From contig JAHCAI010000012.1 of NCBI GenBank assembly GCA_019634975.1, positions 71,004-124,585 on the forward strand: a stretch of 53,582 bases of DNA. Reading direction: 5' to 3'. A program made the position numbers and the translations under genes. Under the pieces are notes generated by a model. It worked only from the letters and a program-made list of their open reading frames with translations, had not been told where the DNA came from and did not search any database. Positions 48,901 to 53,582 of the stretch are shown piece by piece; positions within the stretch are counted from its first letter, which is position 1, and the number at the start of each line of letters is the position of its first letter. The stretch comes from Burkholderiales bacterium (GTDB lineage Bacteria > Pseudomonadota > Gammaproteobacteria > Burkholderiales > SG8-41).

Positions 48901-49167
48901 CGCGAGCGCAGCACGGTGGCGCGCAGCGGCACCGACACCACGGGTGAATTCCGCGGCGGCGGTTCGGGGGGCCGCGCCGCAGCGGACGCCGGTGAGGACA
49001 GCGGTCGCGGCGAGGCAAAGGATGGTGAGCGCGACCGCTATTTCGAGGATGAGCGCGAAGCCCAGCGCATCCGCCTGGTCGGCGGCAACCGCCTGATCTC
49101 GGTGCAGGGTGAAGGTGTCAACCTGCGCGCCGCGGATCGCGTGCCGGCCGCAGGCCCCGCGCGCTGA
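39904..49167 (+). CDS. TpsA exoprotein, filamentous-haemagglutinin-like, 3087 residues
   Basis: This very large exported protein is the partner of the upstream TpsB. An extended signal region ends at PGQPVQAQQ (about residue 68); a GTG at 39976 is an alternative start with the Arg-rich TARRTSRRTPGRL N-terminus. The TPS domain (about residues 70-330) has SGSATIHN, GRVFLVNPQGIFFSPTASLD (an NPNG-type motif) and VVLAGDYAANRG. Residues about 330-2500 form a beta-helix of degenerate repeats rich in Asn, Thr and Gly. A Gly-rich tail (about 2520-3010) with 24 consecutive Gly leads to a charged C-terminus (DRYFEDEREAQRIRLVGG). Likely an adhesin or surface filament; no toxin domain is seen. Confidence 0.9.
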   Translation: MGSGAGSWLYSKLSSRPGNEYPQPVTARRTSRRTPGRLLRGLRLAPVPAALAAIGFCSLLLPGQPVQAQQLPSGGSVVSGSATIHNPAPTQQVITQGSDKAIINWQGFSIGQGHSVQFVQPGSGSVVLNRVVGSDPSSIYGSLSANGRVFLVNPQGIFFSPTASLDVGGLVASTLNISNDDFLAGRYIFRRDPGSPAHASVINEGLIRARDNGYVVLAGDYAANRGIVEARMGTVALASGAQVTLDMQGDSLINLAVSEKSVSELAGVANSGELNAEGGRVIMTAAVARDLAGTVVNNSGVVRARGTVEKDGAIYLVGDGGDVASSGSLDAGGSRGGSVKVQSTSGTTLVSGNIDATGGAGTGGSVQVLGQNAGITGNAVIDASGASGGGTVLIGGDYQGNNAEVQNAQRSYVGADATIRADATRDGGGGRVIVWADDVTRYHGTISARGGSQGGNGGFAEVSGKESLVFNGTADLRAPLGATGTLLLDPKNIRITAAGADAVATNDAFADNAAGTSELSAANVVAALTTADLALQANTDISVETSINAAGTPNDLTLQAGRHIILGTTNAGFATAGIDPTATTGAVTVTMGGGSFTAVVNDAGATAAQRDPGAAQFFMASGSSITGATAGVSITQGMLSVDSGGGTSVNANTGALNLQNISSGPITVSAFNNINVNGVLNSGGGAIDITADGHLSVAATGSITAGAGTATLKTTEALNADANINLAGNISATKVVLNSADAITQTAGGITSTELRVMAASGSTDDAVDLGGSNNVGTIAATKSDTAAGSGGISSLIFNNGANTLTVGTVDAVVGITAIPAPPATGRVTLTAGNMVISNAISTGSGTGVVTLQPNLNTNASLGGGAAFDLTQAELDLVTTGALRIGRTDGTGSLSVGSAIANGPNWSTLILRAGSGGISQTQALTVTNLGVESIGNVTLTNAANAVQTFAADLSVGGTGTGVLQYRELDSLAVGRVGVDGANNPIAGVTVTGITTNNANATLTTGDAITISQNIGVGTGVLTLDVTQNGATQSGGSTITTTGAGGVRLLGNGGFTNNFNLNQNNDVTNLAANTTGSVTFRNSAATTLTVGSAGGTNGITTGGSSVTLIADEMAFTQNITTGAGSVTLTSNTAAQVINLGTNAAGLNFTDATLERVVTSGQLTIGDNAHTGSITVSGETVNPSNATGGIVLRNRDSSININSQLQAAGGGTSSITLIADGNDAENAAGGTITQGAGGGLTANTLTTQSKGGTTLNTIANNAVSNFSAFESGGGNVAFANTGNLTVSGVGLGTNDNVGSVTIDTTGTLSTSGLITTHATNSNVTLSAGGAMTLGQDINPGSSGILTLSSSDAVTMTGKVVSNAASGGGAAGGLLLTRRDGIGGGNFSVTSADNDVATIAASINGSLSYTDATALTVGSISGTNGINTNGNNVTLTAGGNLTLNQSITATGQTIDLTASGITSTGGAVVSNLLAIRDNNLANFGVYALGGSVSGIAANINGTLSYADADAVAVTSAGGLSGIQTRGGSVTLNSGSVTNGANQITLLEGIDTRANPGSGGAGTGSTVILNAAGGGVNQTSGSITANALALRGSGTFTLDSDPGPGGVNNDVNTLAVGSTTAGATDGLINVAYRDINAVTIGTAGGASGLTTRGGNATVIAENGNLTVNSVVDTRTNPFTAVDGANPTTSGGDITLTTLAGGTNIALNANVTGDLVDFNTLGSIPTAPGVIVNATVNTANLSGEIWRGYGADANLNDNLNATTVVIYTTNGADVTQTGGTITADNLVFFSFEGDSVFNFTGGTNNVSNFAASSNFFNLFTFNSSARVNLTTTNTLNVASLNPTQYYTGGANGIFSRGENVTLSTGGALALTAPVNAGSGNVTFNVPGGGISQTAAGAVTANTLSLNTSNSVNLGAASNNVTNLGSSNIVINDALFRYNEADNVNLESISVTNPGAATVNITAGGVITLPGGESLSATSAGNVAAANVNLSGNQGVVLNGAVSATGGGASSGVNAGVTLTSSSGPVAMNAGSSVNVTDNGPATAAGSAPHSAEVTITAGSRSSTVFTCLFFDSCNATVRNITATSNNGRAVIDVFGQGDNSTGVNVVGALTAQGQTRPLIRLGTLTEDNNDNILATSAMSIGAPVTVISTSSTAVNTLGDSVLGGISIDGRDITVGAKLESRHLDGVSRAQDGISINTRNNLAINADIVTTSNGGIGITTGSNGSVAGNGVIQAQNVNLVAPKSQGNFNVRTRIEPPAGITGTGNLNVLGGDVMRIDNLSNTTLIAALGFIDRSQDPANPDLPIGDLTLKTAGTLQIATLDAYNQARYDRNGIFGPKVPVRLELVSDNFVVFPGSITTPDWAEITLRPYTDTAEIFVRNNADPSLPGVVFTAAPVLGLLQQFHPDAKLIIGGPNHKGDVTVGGDGIFRLGNMHLVFETGQNGKVVRNFFSSNGNVFHPEPAIAFGVPGYPGPNVNDGIGQLTSDRVQLIEAGNFQPDPGVTINGACPAPCPGGSVGQGSVNVTGDGPGGGGGGGGGGGGGGGGGGGGGGGGTSSGGTDLGGPGGTGTGTAAGTGGTGGGGSTTPADTTESGGGTGGTPTDGTGGGAVADGGGTLSGPADGGGTTTTSTDTTPVEDGGGILAGDGTTGPGDGTTPGDGTTLAGDPGDPFSGGGGGGGTPSGDPGGTTTDPTTGGGPDGGGTLADGSTPGGDGTGLAGGGDGPGGPGGDGTGIGGGAGPGGDGTDPFGGGASGGGGLAGDSTSGSGTDGIADGSGGSGFGGDGATGGGALAGGDGTGGAGGPGGDGGIGDGLAGGSGDGGFSGGASGGGALAGDSGGAGGDGGFAGAGGGSGIGGDGSGLGGDGFAGGATGGGSLADGSGTAGGGTGLAGGGAGDGMGSGADGTAGGSGGFLSGSEGSAFGDGSGGAGGSGIAGSGTGTGAGDGGSGGHGFPGAGGGDGPVDAVVAGADGSARDGTGLSGDFRGGASGGGAAVGPGEAAEGERGEAGRERSTVARSGTDTTGEFRGGGSGGRAAADAGEDSGRGEAKDGERDRYFEDEREAQRIRLVGGNRLISVQGEGVNLRAADRVPAAGPAR
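43081..44940 (+). repeat. Degenerate beta-helix repeats within tpsA
   Basis: Four recurring blocks share NNDVTNLAANTTGS, a strand such as VTFRNSAATTLTVGS, then GGTNGITTGGSSVTLIA. Later versions are DNDVATIAASINGS, AANINGTLSYADADA and NNDVNTLAVGSTT. Spacing is irregular (about 100-330 residues). They suggest growth of the gene by unequal duplication. Confidence 0.6.
47467..47538 (+). repeat. GGN codon tract encoding 24 consecutive glycines
   Basis: Twenty-four GGN codons in a row occur in tpsA. This starts the Gly/Asp/Thr-rich region of tpsA that runs to about 48960 and is built of GGDGTG-, GGSGGG- and GGGALAGD-like units. Such a tract is prone to slippage and assembly error. Confidence 0.8.
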
Positions 49168-49173
49168 ACGCGC

Positions 49174-49674
49174 TCAGGGTTTTACCGGCGTTTCCTGGTA
49201 TTCGCGCAGCGGCGCGCGCAGCGGCTTGCCCTCTATGGGTTCGCCCTGCACGTCGCAGGGCCCCACGCGCTTGCCGCTGATTTTCTGCACGACCTGCATC
49301 TCGGCGGGATACTGCGACACCGTGGTCACGGTGCCGCTCACCCGGTTGCCGCTGAACACCATGCGCCCGTGGCCGCTCATCTGCGCCACGCTCTCCGAAC
49401 AGCTGAGGGTCCAGGTCATCACGTCCCTGTGGGTGCGCAGGTTGGTGGCGCGGCAAGGCGCGCCCGGCGGCGCAAGGTGGGGCTGGAAGCTGCGCTTGGT
49501 GAAACAGCGCGTGTAGTAGTAAGGCGGCGGCGGCCGCACCTGCATGCCGCTGATTTCGGTGGTCACCGTGACATGCCAGTTGCCGTCGTTGAAGTTCATG
49601 GCGGCGGCCGGCGCGGCCAGCAGCACCGCAGGCAGCAGAGACGCCATCCGCCGGTGAAAAATAAAAATATTCAT
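49174..49674 (-). CDS. DUF3617 family secreted protein
   Basis: This 166-residue protein has a signal peptide (MASLLPAVLLAAPAAAMN). The mature part begins FNDGNWHVTVTTEISGM, typical of DUF3617, and ends in CDVQGEPIEGKPL. Cys residues in TRCFTK, PCRATN, LSCSES and GPCDVQ may form disulfides. The family is periplasmic with unknown function. The first codons and upstream sequence are AT-rich, including the repeated motif. It converges on tpsA with six bases between stops. Confidence 0.75.
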   Translation of the reverse strand: MNIFIFHRRMASLLPAVLLAAPAAAMNFNDGNWHVTVTTEISGMQVRPPPPYYYTRCFTKRSFQPHLAPPGAPCRATNLRTHRDVMTWTLSCSESVAQMSGHGRMVFSGNRVSGTVTTVSQYPAEMQVVQKISGKRVGPCDVQGEPIEGKPLRAPLREYQETPVKP

Positions 49675-49690
49675 TAAAATCAAATACTTA
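49673..49690 (+). repeat. AT-rich junction motif, site 5
   Basis: ATTAAAATCAAATACTTA has one change from consensus. It covers the whole 13-base gap between the tadE-like stop and the DUF3617 start and supplies part of both the stop and the start codon. Confidence 0.7.
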
Positions 49691-50521
49691 CGGAGACTGC
49701 GTGACCGGGCTCTGCATGCGCACCGTGGCTTTCGAAGTGATCGGTATGCGATAGCCGCCGACGTTCCAGTCGATGCCGGGAATCGTCGTGGGGATCGAGG
49801 GCAGGGATGACAGGAAACCCGCGCCGCCCGGCACATAACTCGCAAGCTGGCTGGTCAGGCTGTCGATCTGGTCGTTGATGTCGGCGCAGCGCTGCCCGGC
49901 CAGACCGGCCGGCGTCGCCGCCTCCGAAAAATATTCGGAGGCCAGCACCTTCTCGCCGACGAAGCCGAAGTACAGCGAGTAGATCACGCGGTTGACGATG
50001 GGCACGATCAGCCGCGTGCAGTAAGTGACCTCGATGGTCAGCAGGTTGGCGTCCTGCACGCTCATGCCGCCCTTGGCAGTGGTCGGCCGGTACATCAGGT
50101 TGTCGTTGGGTATCTCGGTGCCCGATTCCGAATCGCCCTTGTGCGCGTTGTAGGCATCGGCCGTCGGATTGAGCACGCGGATCTGGGTGTTCAGCGGATT
50201 GAAGGTCTCGATCGCGGCAATGGCGCGCGCCTTGACCAGGTCGAGGTAGTCATCCTTTTGGGTCATGAACAGCGGCGTCATGCCGGCGGCCAGCGCATCC
50301 TTCATCGGGTTGGTCTTGGCGTTTTTCAGCGCGCCCTGGCGCGCCGCCATGAAAGTCGCGTAGTTGAGCGTCGACTTGGCCTGGTAGATCAGCGCGAACT
50401 GGAAGGCTCCAAGCACCAGCAGCAGCAGTGTCGGGTAGATGATGATGAACTCGACCAGCGCCTGGCCGCGGCGCTGCTGCCGGCCCCGCAGGGCGGGGTT
50501 ATTTTTTCGCGGCAGCTTCAT
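49688..50521 (-). CDS. TadE-like pilus assembly protein
   Basis: This 277-residue protein has an N-terminal TadE-type segment, GQALVEFIIIYPTLLLLVLGAF, that matches the conserved pseudopilin-like start of TadE/TadF proteins. A periplasmic part follows. Such proteins are minor components of Tad/Flp pili processed by the prepilin peptidase TadV. The ATG overlaps the TPR gene upstream by 23 bases. The C-terminus ends SPVTQSP and the stop lies inside an AT-rich motif. Confidence 0.85.
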   Translation of the reverse strand: MKLPRKNNPALRGRQQRRGQALVEFIIIYPTLLLLVLGAFQFALIYQAKSTLNYATFMAARQGALKNAKTNPMKDALAAGMTPLFMTQKDDYLDLVKARAIAAIETFNPLNTQIRVLNPTADAYNAHKGDSESGTEIPNDNLMYRPTTAKGGMSVQDANLLTIEVTYCTRLIVPIVNRVIYSLYFGFVGEKVLASEYFSEAATPAGLAGQRCADINDQIDSLTSQLASYVPGGAGFLSSLPSIPTTIPGIDWNVGGYRIPITSKATVRMQSPVTQSP

Positions 50522-50999
50522 TCTTGTTGACGGCGGGCAGGCCCGGCATGCGCTCGAGGTGGCCGATCATGCGCTCGCTCTCGGTGTTGACCGGGGTGCC
50601 GGGCGCCGAATGGCCATAGGCCTGCATCATCGCCGCCCAGCCCTGGCGCAGGCGCACGATGCCCAGGTTGTACCAGGCGCGGTGCTCGGTGTTGTTGATC
50701 GACAGCACGCGCTGGTAGGCATCGGCTGCGGCGTCGGGCCGGTGCGCGCGGGCATAGAGGTTGCCGAGGCGGAACCAGATCTCGGGATCGTTGGGCGTCT
50801 TGCGCAGCAGCGCCATGTAGAGCTGCTCCGCCTTCGCGTCCTCGCCCGCCTCGTAGGCAAGCTGCGCGTCGTTGCTGAGCTGGAACAGGTCGCTGCGCTG
50901 CGGCAGATCCGGATTGCCCGGCAGCACCGCGCAGCCGGAGAACAACAGCAGCAGCACCGCGCATCCGCAGGATTGAAGTTTCCGCATGATCGCCATCAT
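50499..50999 (-). CDS. TPR lipoprotein, TadD-like
   Basis: This 166-residue protein has a lipoprotein signal (VLLLLFSGCAVLPG, with the lipobox Cys) followed by two to three tetratricopeptide repeats (AKAEQLYMALLRKTPNDPEI, FRLGNLYARAHRPDAAADAY and AWYNLGIVRLRQGW). In Tad clusters TadD is a TPR lipoprotein that helps localise the secretin. The start overlaps the DUF192 stop (ATGA). Confidence 0.82.
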   Translation of the reverse strand: MMAIMRKLQSCGCAVLLLLFSGCAVLPGNPDLPQRSDLFQLSNDAQLAYEAGEDAKAEQLYMALLRKTPNDPEIWFRLGNLYARAHRPDAAADAYQRVLSINNTEHRAWYNLGIVRLRQGWAAMMQAYGHSAPGTPVNTESERMIGHLERMPGLPAVNKNEAAAKK

Positions 51000-51352
51000 C
51001 CCTCCTTCCGCCAGATCAGCACGTCGCCCAGCACGATCCCGGTTTTCTGCAGGGCACCGGCGGCCATTTCCAGCGTCGCATGGCCCTGCAGGCTGGCGGA
51101 AAACCGCCAGGGCCCGAGGTTGCGCACCAGCTTGCAGACCCTGCCCCGGCGGTCGAGGTAGGCCAGGTCGAGCGCGTAACTCATGCCGATGCAGTGCACC
51201 GAGCGGCAGGGCTCGAGCAGCAGGCCCTCGCCTTCGCCGAGCCGCGGCCGGCCCAGCAGTCCGCGCGCGCGCTCCCAGGCATTCTGTGCCTTCCATACCC
51301 GGCCGACCACGCAACGCTTGCCGCTTTCATCAAACAGGGCGCCGAGCAGCAC
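50996..51352 (-). CDS. DUF192 family protein
   Basis: This 118-residue protein from a GTG start contains the DUF192 pattern: ERARGLLGRPRLGEGEGLLL, SVHCIGMSYALDLAYLD and GVVLGD-like GIVLGDVLIW. The family is of unknown function, usually exported, but no signal peptide is visible here. It is embedded in the Tad cluster six bases after tadC. Confidence 0.82.
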   Translation of the reverse strand: MLLGALFDESGKRCVVGRVWKAQNAWERARGLLGRPRLGEGEGLLLEPCRSVHCIGMSYALDLAYLDRRGRVCKLVRNLGPWRFSASLQGHATLEMAAGALQKTGIVLGDVLIWRKEG

Positions 51353-51358
51353 CGCCGC

Positions 51359-52246
51359 CTACACCACCCCGGAATTGAGGAATTTCATCACGATCGGGAA
51401 GCCGAGCACGATGAAGGTCACCGGGAATATGAACATCATCAGCGGGCCGATCAGCTTGACCGGCGCCTCCATCGCGAGCTTCTCGGCGCGCTGGAAGCGC
51501 TCGATGCGGCGCTGTTCGGCCTGGGTGCGCAGCGCGGTGCCGAGGCTCGCGCCCATCTTTTCGGCCTGGATCACGGTGCCGACGAAGCTCGAGATCTCGA
51601 CCATCTGCAGCCTTGCCTCCATGCGCCGCAGCGCGTCGGCGCGCGGCAGGCCCGAGCGCAGGTCGCGCACGACCATGTAGAACTCGTGCTTCAGCGGGCC
51701 GGGCGGACCCTTGTCCATCGCCTGGCTGATCGCGCCGGTCATGTTGAGTCCCGCCTCGACCGCCATCGTGATGAAGTCGAGGTACGAGGGCAGCGTGCGC
51801 TGCACCGCCTTGGCGCGGCGGCCGCGTACGTCGGAGAGCCAGATGTCGGGATAGAAATAGCCGATCACGAGGCCCATCAGCAGCATGTTGGTCGACGTCG
51901 TTTCGAGCATGCGCAGCGCGAGCCACACCAGGCCGAAGCCGCCGATCGTCGACAGCAGGCGGATCGCGTAGAACTGCTCGGCATTGACCAGGTAGCTGAC
52001 GCCGGTCATCGCCAGGCGCTTGTGCGTGCGCTCGAGCGCGTCGGGCGGGATGAACTGGCACAGGTGGTACTCGACGAAACGCACCACCGGCCACAGCAGG
52101 CGCAGCAGCGGCGGCAGCGGATCCATGTAGGCGCGGTCCTCGTCGGGGACCTCGCTTTTCAGCTTGGGCAGGCCGATCGCGAAAATCAGCACCGCGCCGC
52201 CGATCAGCAGCGCAATGACCATCGGCAGCAGGGTTTCCATGCTCAT
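51359..52246 (-). CDS. tadC: Tad pilus inner-membrane protein TadC
   Basis: This 295-residue protein of the GspF/TadC family (type II secretion F domain) has an N-terminal helix (LLPMVIALLIGGAVLIFAIGL), central helices and the F-domain core TLPSYLDFITMAVEAGLNM and RAEKLAMEAPVKLIGPLMM. With TadB it forms the inner-membrane platform for Flp pilus assembly. The ATG overlaps the tadB stop by four bases. Confidence 0.92.
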   Translation of the reverse strand: MSMETLLPMVIALLIGGAVLIFAIGLPKLKSEVPDEDRAYMDPLPPLLRLLWPVVRFVEYHLCQFIPPDALERTHKRLAMTGVSYLVNAEQFYAIRLLSTIGGFGLVWLALRMLETTSTNMLLMGLVIGYFYPDIWLSDVRGRRAKAVQRTLPSYLDFITMAVEAGLNMTGAISQAMDKGPPGPLKHEFYMVVRDLRSGLPRADALRRMEARLQMVEISSFVGTVIQAEKMGASLGTALRTQAEQRRIERFQRAEKLAMEAPVKLIGPLMMFIFPVTFIVLGFPIVMKFLNSGVV

Positions 52247-53103
52247 ACGTCGATGCTCACGATTTTCTGGATGGCCATGTAGCCGACCACCTCCATCACC
52301 GCGATGACCGCGAGCGTGGCCCAGCCGACGAAGGTGTTGTAGAGCGGCGCCATCGCCTCCGGCTCCATGTGGGTCAGCACGAACATCAGGAACAGCGGCA
52401 GGCAGGTCATCACCAGGCCCTGCATCTTGCCCTGGGCGGTCAGCGCCTTGATCTTGCCTTCCATCTGGTGCTTCAGGCGCAGCGTGTCCGCGAGCGTCTC
52501 GAGGATGTCGGCGAGGTTGCCGCCGACCTCGCGCGAGATGCGCATGCCGGAGACGACCATGATGAAGTCCTGGATCGGCAGCCTTTTTTCCATGTTCTTC
52601 AGCGCGGTGTCGAAATCCACGCCGACGCGCTGCTCGCGCAGCAGCAGGTCGAACTCCTGGGACAGCGGTGGCCGCTGCTCCTTGACCATGCTTTCCATCG
52701 CCACGGTCAGGCTCGCACCGGCGCGCATCGCCCCCGAAACCATCAGCAGCGCATCCGGCAGCTGGCGCTCGAACTGGGTGAAGCGGCGCTTCTTCAGCCA
52801 GTTCACCGACAGCTTGGGCAGGATGATGATGACAATAGCGGCGCCGACGACCAGCACCAGGTTGCCGGTCATCCCCCACAGCAGCGCCGGCACGATGAAC
52901 AGCGCGGCGACGTTGTAGTAGAACAGCTTCTGCGGATCGACCGCGATGAACATGTCGCGCAGGCCGCCCTCCTCCTCCGCCTGGCGCGCGATGGTCTGCT
53001 TCTGCTTGGCGAGCAGGTCGCGGATGACCTGCAGTATCGACCAGAAGATGACGATACCGATGAAGGCCAGTATCGCCAGCAGCGCGTCGAGATTGTCGAA
53101 CAT
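52243..53103 (-). CDS. tadB: Tad pilus inner-membrane protein TadB
   Basis: This 286-residue GspF-domain membrane protein has an N-terminal helix (LLAILAFIGIVIFWSIL), a middle helix pair and the F-domain ERQLPDALLMVSGAMRAG with helices at the C-terminus (LVMTCLPLFLMFVLTHM). It works with TadC and the ATPase TadA. The start overlaps the tadA stop (ATGA). Confidence 0.92.
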   Translation of the reverse strand: MFDNLDALLAILAFIGIVIFWSILQVIRDLLAKQKQTIARQAEEEGGLRDMFIAVDPQKLFYYNVAALFIVPALLWGMTGNLVLVVGAAIVIIILPKLSVNWLKKRRFTQFERQLPDALLMVSGAMRAGASLTVAMESMVKEQRPPLSQEFDLLLREQRVGVDFDTALKNMEKRLPIQDFIMVVSGMRISREVGGNLADILETLADTLRLKHQMEGKIKALTAQGKMQGLVMTCLPLFLMFVLTHMEPEAMAPLYNTFVGWATLAVIAVMEVVGYMAIQKIVSIDV

Positions 53104-53582
53104 CAGGCGCGGCCCTCGGGTTTGAAGATGCTGAGGTCGACCGGGATGCCGCGCTGCTGCAGGCTCTGGTAGAGCTCCGGTATGTTGCCGGTGGCGACGA
53201 AACGGCCCTTGATCTTGCCCTTCTCGTCGTAGCCCTCCTGCTTGTAGAGGAAGATGTCCTGCATCTGGATCACCTCGCCTTCCATGCCGGTGATCTCGGA
53301 AATGTGCGTCACCTTGCGCGAGCCGTCGGGGAAGCGGCTCTGCTGGATGATGATGTCCACCGCGGAGGCGATCTGTTCGCGGATCGCGCGGATCGGAAGG
53401 TCGAGGCCGGACATCAGCGTCATCACCTCGAGGCGGGCCAGACAGTCGCGCGGCGTGTTGGCGTGGGCGGTGGTCAGCGAGCCGTCATGGCCGGTGTTCA
53501 TCGCCTGCAGCATGTCCAGCGCCTCGCCGCCGCGGCACTCGCCGACGACGATGCGGTCGGGCCGCATGCGCAGGCAGTTCTT
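53103..53582 (-). CDS. tadA: Tad pilus ATPase TadA/CpaF, C-terminal part (5' end outside window)
   Basis: The last 159 residues of the secretion ATPase that powers Flp pilus assembly. The Walker B-type segment [19 protein letters not shown] and the His-containing [18 protein letters not shown] are characteristic of the CpaF/VirB11 family. The open frame runs off the window edge. Confidence 0.93.
   Translation of the reverse strand, partial: KNCLRMRPDRIVVGECRGGEALDMLQAMNTGHDGSLTTAHANTPRDCLARLEVMTLMSGLDLPIRAIREQIASAVDIIIQQSRFPDGSRKVTHISEITGMEGEVIQMQDIFLYKQEGYDEKGKIKGRFVATGNIPELYQSLQQRGIPVDLSIFKPEGRA

Noticed and set aside
47322..48941. Minus-strand Pro/Ser-rich open frame of 539 codons
   Set aside because: It is the complement of the Gly-rich tract of tpsA; GGN codons read as NCC (Pro, Ser) on the other strand.
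47461..48960. Gly-rich repeats as a CRISPR or RTX array
   Set aside because: Units are irregular, in frame with tpsA and lack spacer-like unique segments; a strict RTX nonapeptide spacing was not evident by eye.

Overview
The window looks like a GC-rich betaproteobacterial chromosome, probably a sulfur-oxidising member of the Nitrosomonadales/Rhodocyclales type. The evidence is gene content and order: leuA, psd-pssA and ilvBHC together; an ECF sigma gene followed by DUF3619, DUF3106 and RDD genes; lptGF opposite pepA-holC-valS; and an IlvB cofactor motif reading GEASIQM, which I recall as the betaproteobacterial form. No rRNA, tRNA, CRISPR array or transposase gene was seen.

Layout. 1-2311 (+): 3' end of proS, a lytic transglycosylase, a WrbA-like flavoprotein and a DUF2069 protein. 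2336-9009 (-): branched-chain amino acid genes (ilvB-ilvH-ilvC, leuA) with phosphatidylethanolamine genes psd-pssA between them. A 28-codon Leu-rich reading frame with its own promoter precedes leuA and may be an attenuator leader peptide. 9251-11062 (+): ECF sigma factor with three small envelope-type genes. 11069-13218 (-): lptG and lptF. 13400-20628 (+): pepA, holC, a DUF2486 segment continuous in frame with valS, an MFS exporter and a DUF4126 protein.

20633-35454 (-) is the centre of interest: about 15 kb of closely packed genes running tusA, shdrC1, shdrB1, shdrA, hyp, shdrC2, shdrB2, lbpA1, dsrE, lbpA2, a LipS-type radical SAM gene, sLpl(AB), lipT, a secreted HbpS/GlcG-like gene, a second LipS-type gene, an unknown 134-residue gene, a second lipoate ligase, a Tat-type FecR-domain gene and a receiver-like gene. 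By homology this is the type I sulfur-oxidising heterodisulfide-reductase-like (sHdr) pathway. TusA and DsrE would hand over sulfane sulfur, the sHdr complex would oxidise it to sulfite in the cytoplasm, and lipoate on LbpA would take part in the electron or sulfur transfer. The lipoate assembly genes sit in the same operon. The last genes of the operon are not ones I recognise as standard parts of this pathway. The tail of shdrC1 is duplicated as a diverged remnant separated by a short hairpin/poly-C insert.

35664-38146: a small unknown gene, two cyclic-nucleotide-binding-domain proteins without DNA-binding domains (-), and a secreted Sel1-repeat protein (+). 38214-49167 (+): a two-partner secretion pair, with a TpsB transporter and a 3087-residue TpsA exoprotein ending in a very glycine-rich tail. 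49174-53582 (-): a DUF3617 protein and part of a Tad/Flp pilus cluster (tadA partial, tadB, tadC, DUF192, tadD-like, tadE-like).

An 18-bp AT-rich motif, AATAAAATCAAATACTTA, occurs four times nearly intact and once as a half copy. Each copy lies on a gene start/stop junction, and most of the adjoining genes encode exported proteins. I do not recognise it.
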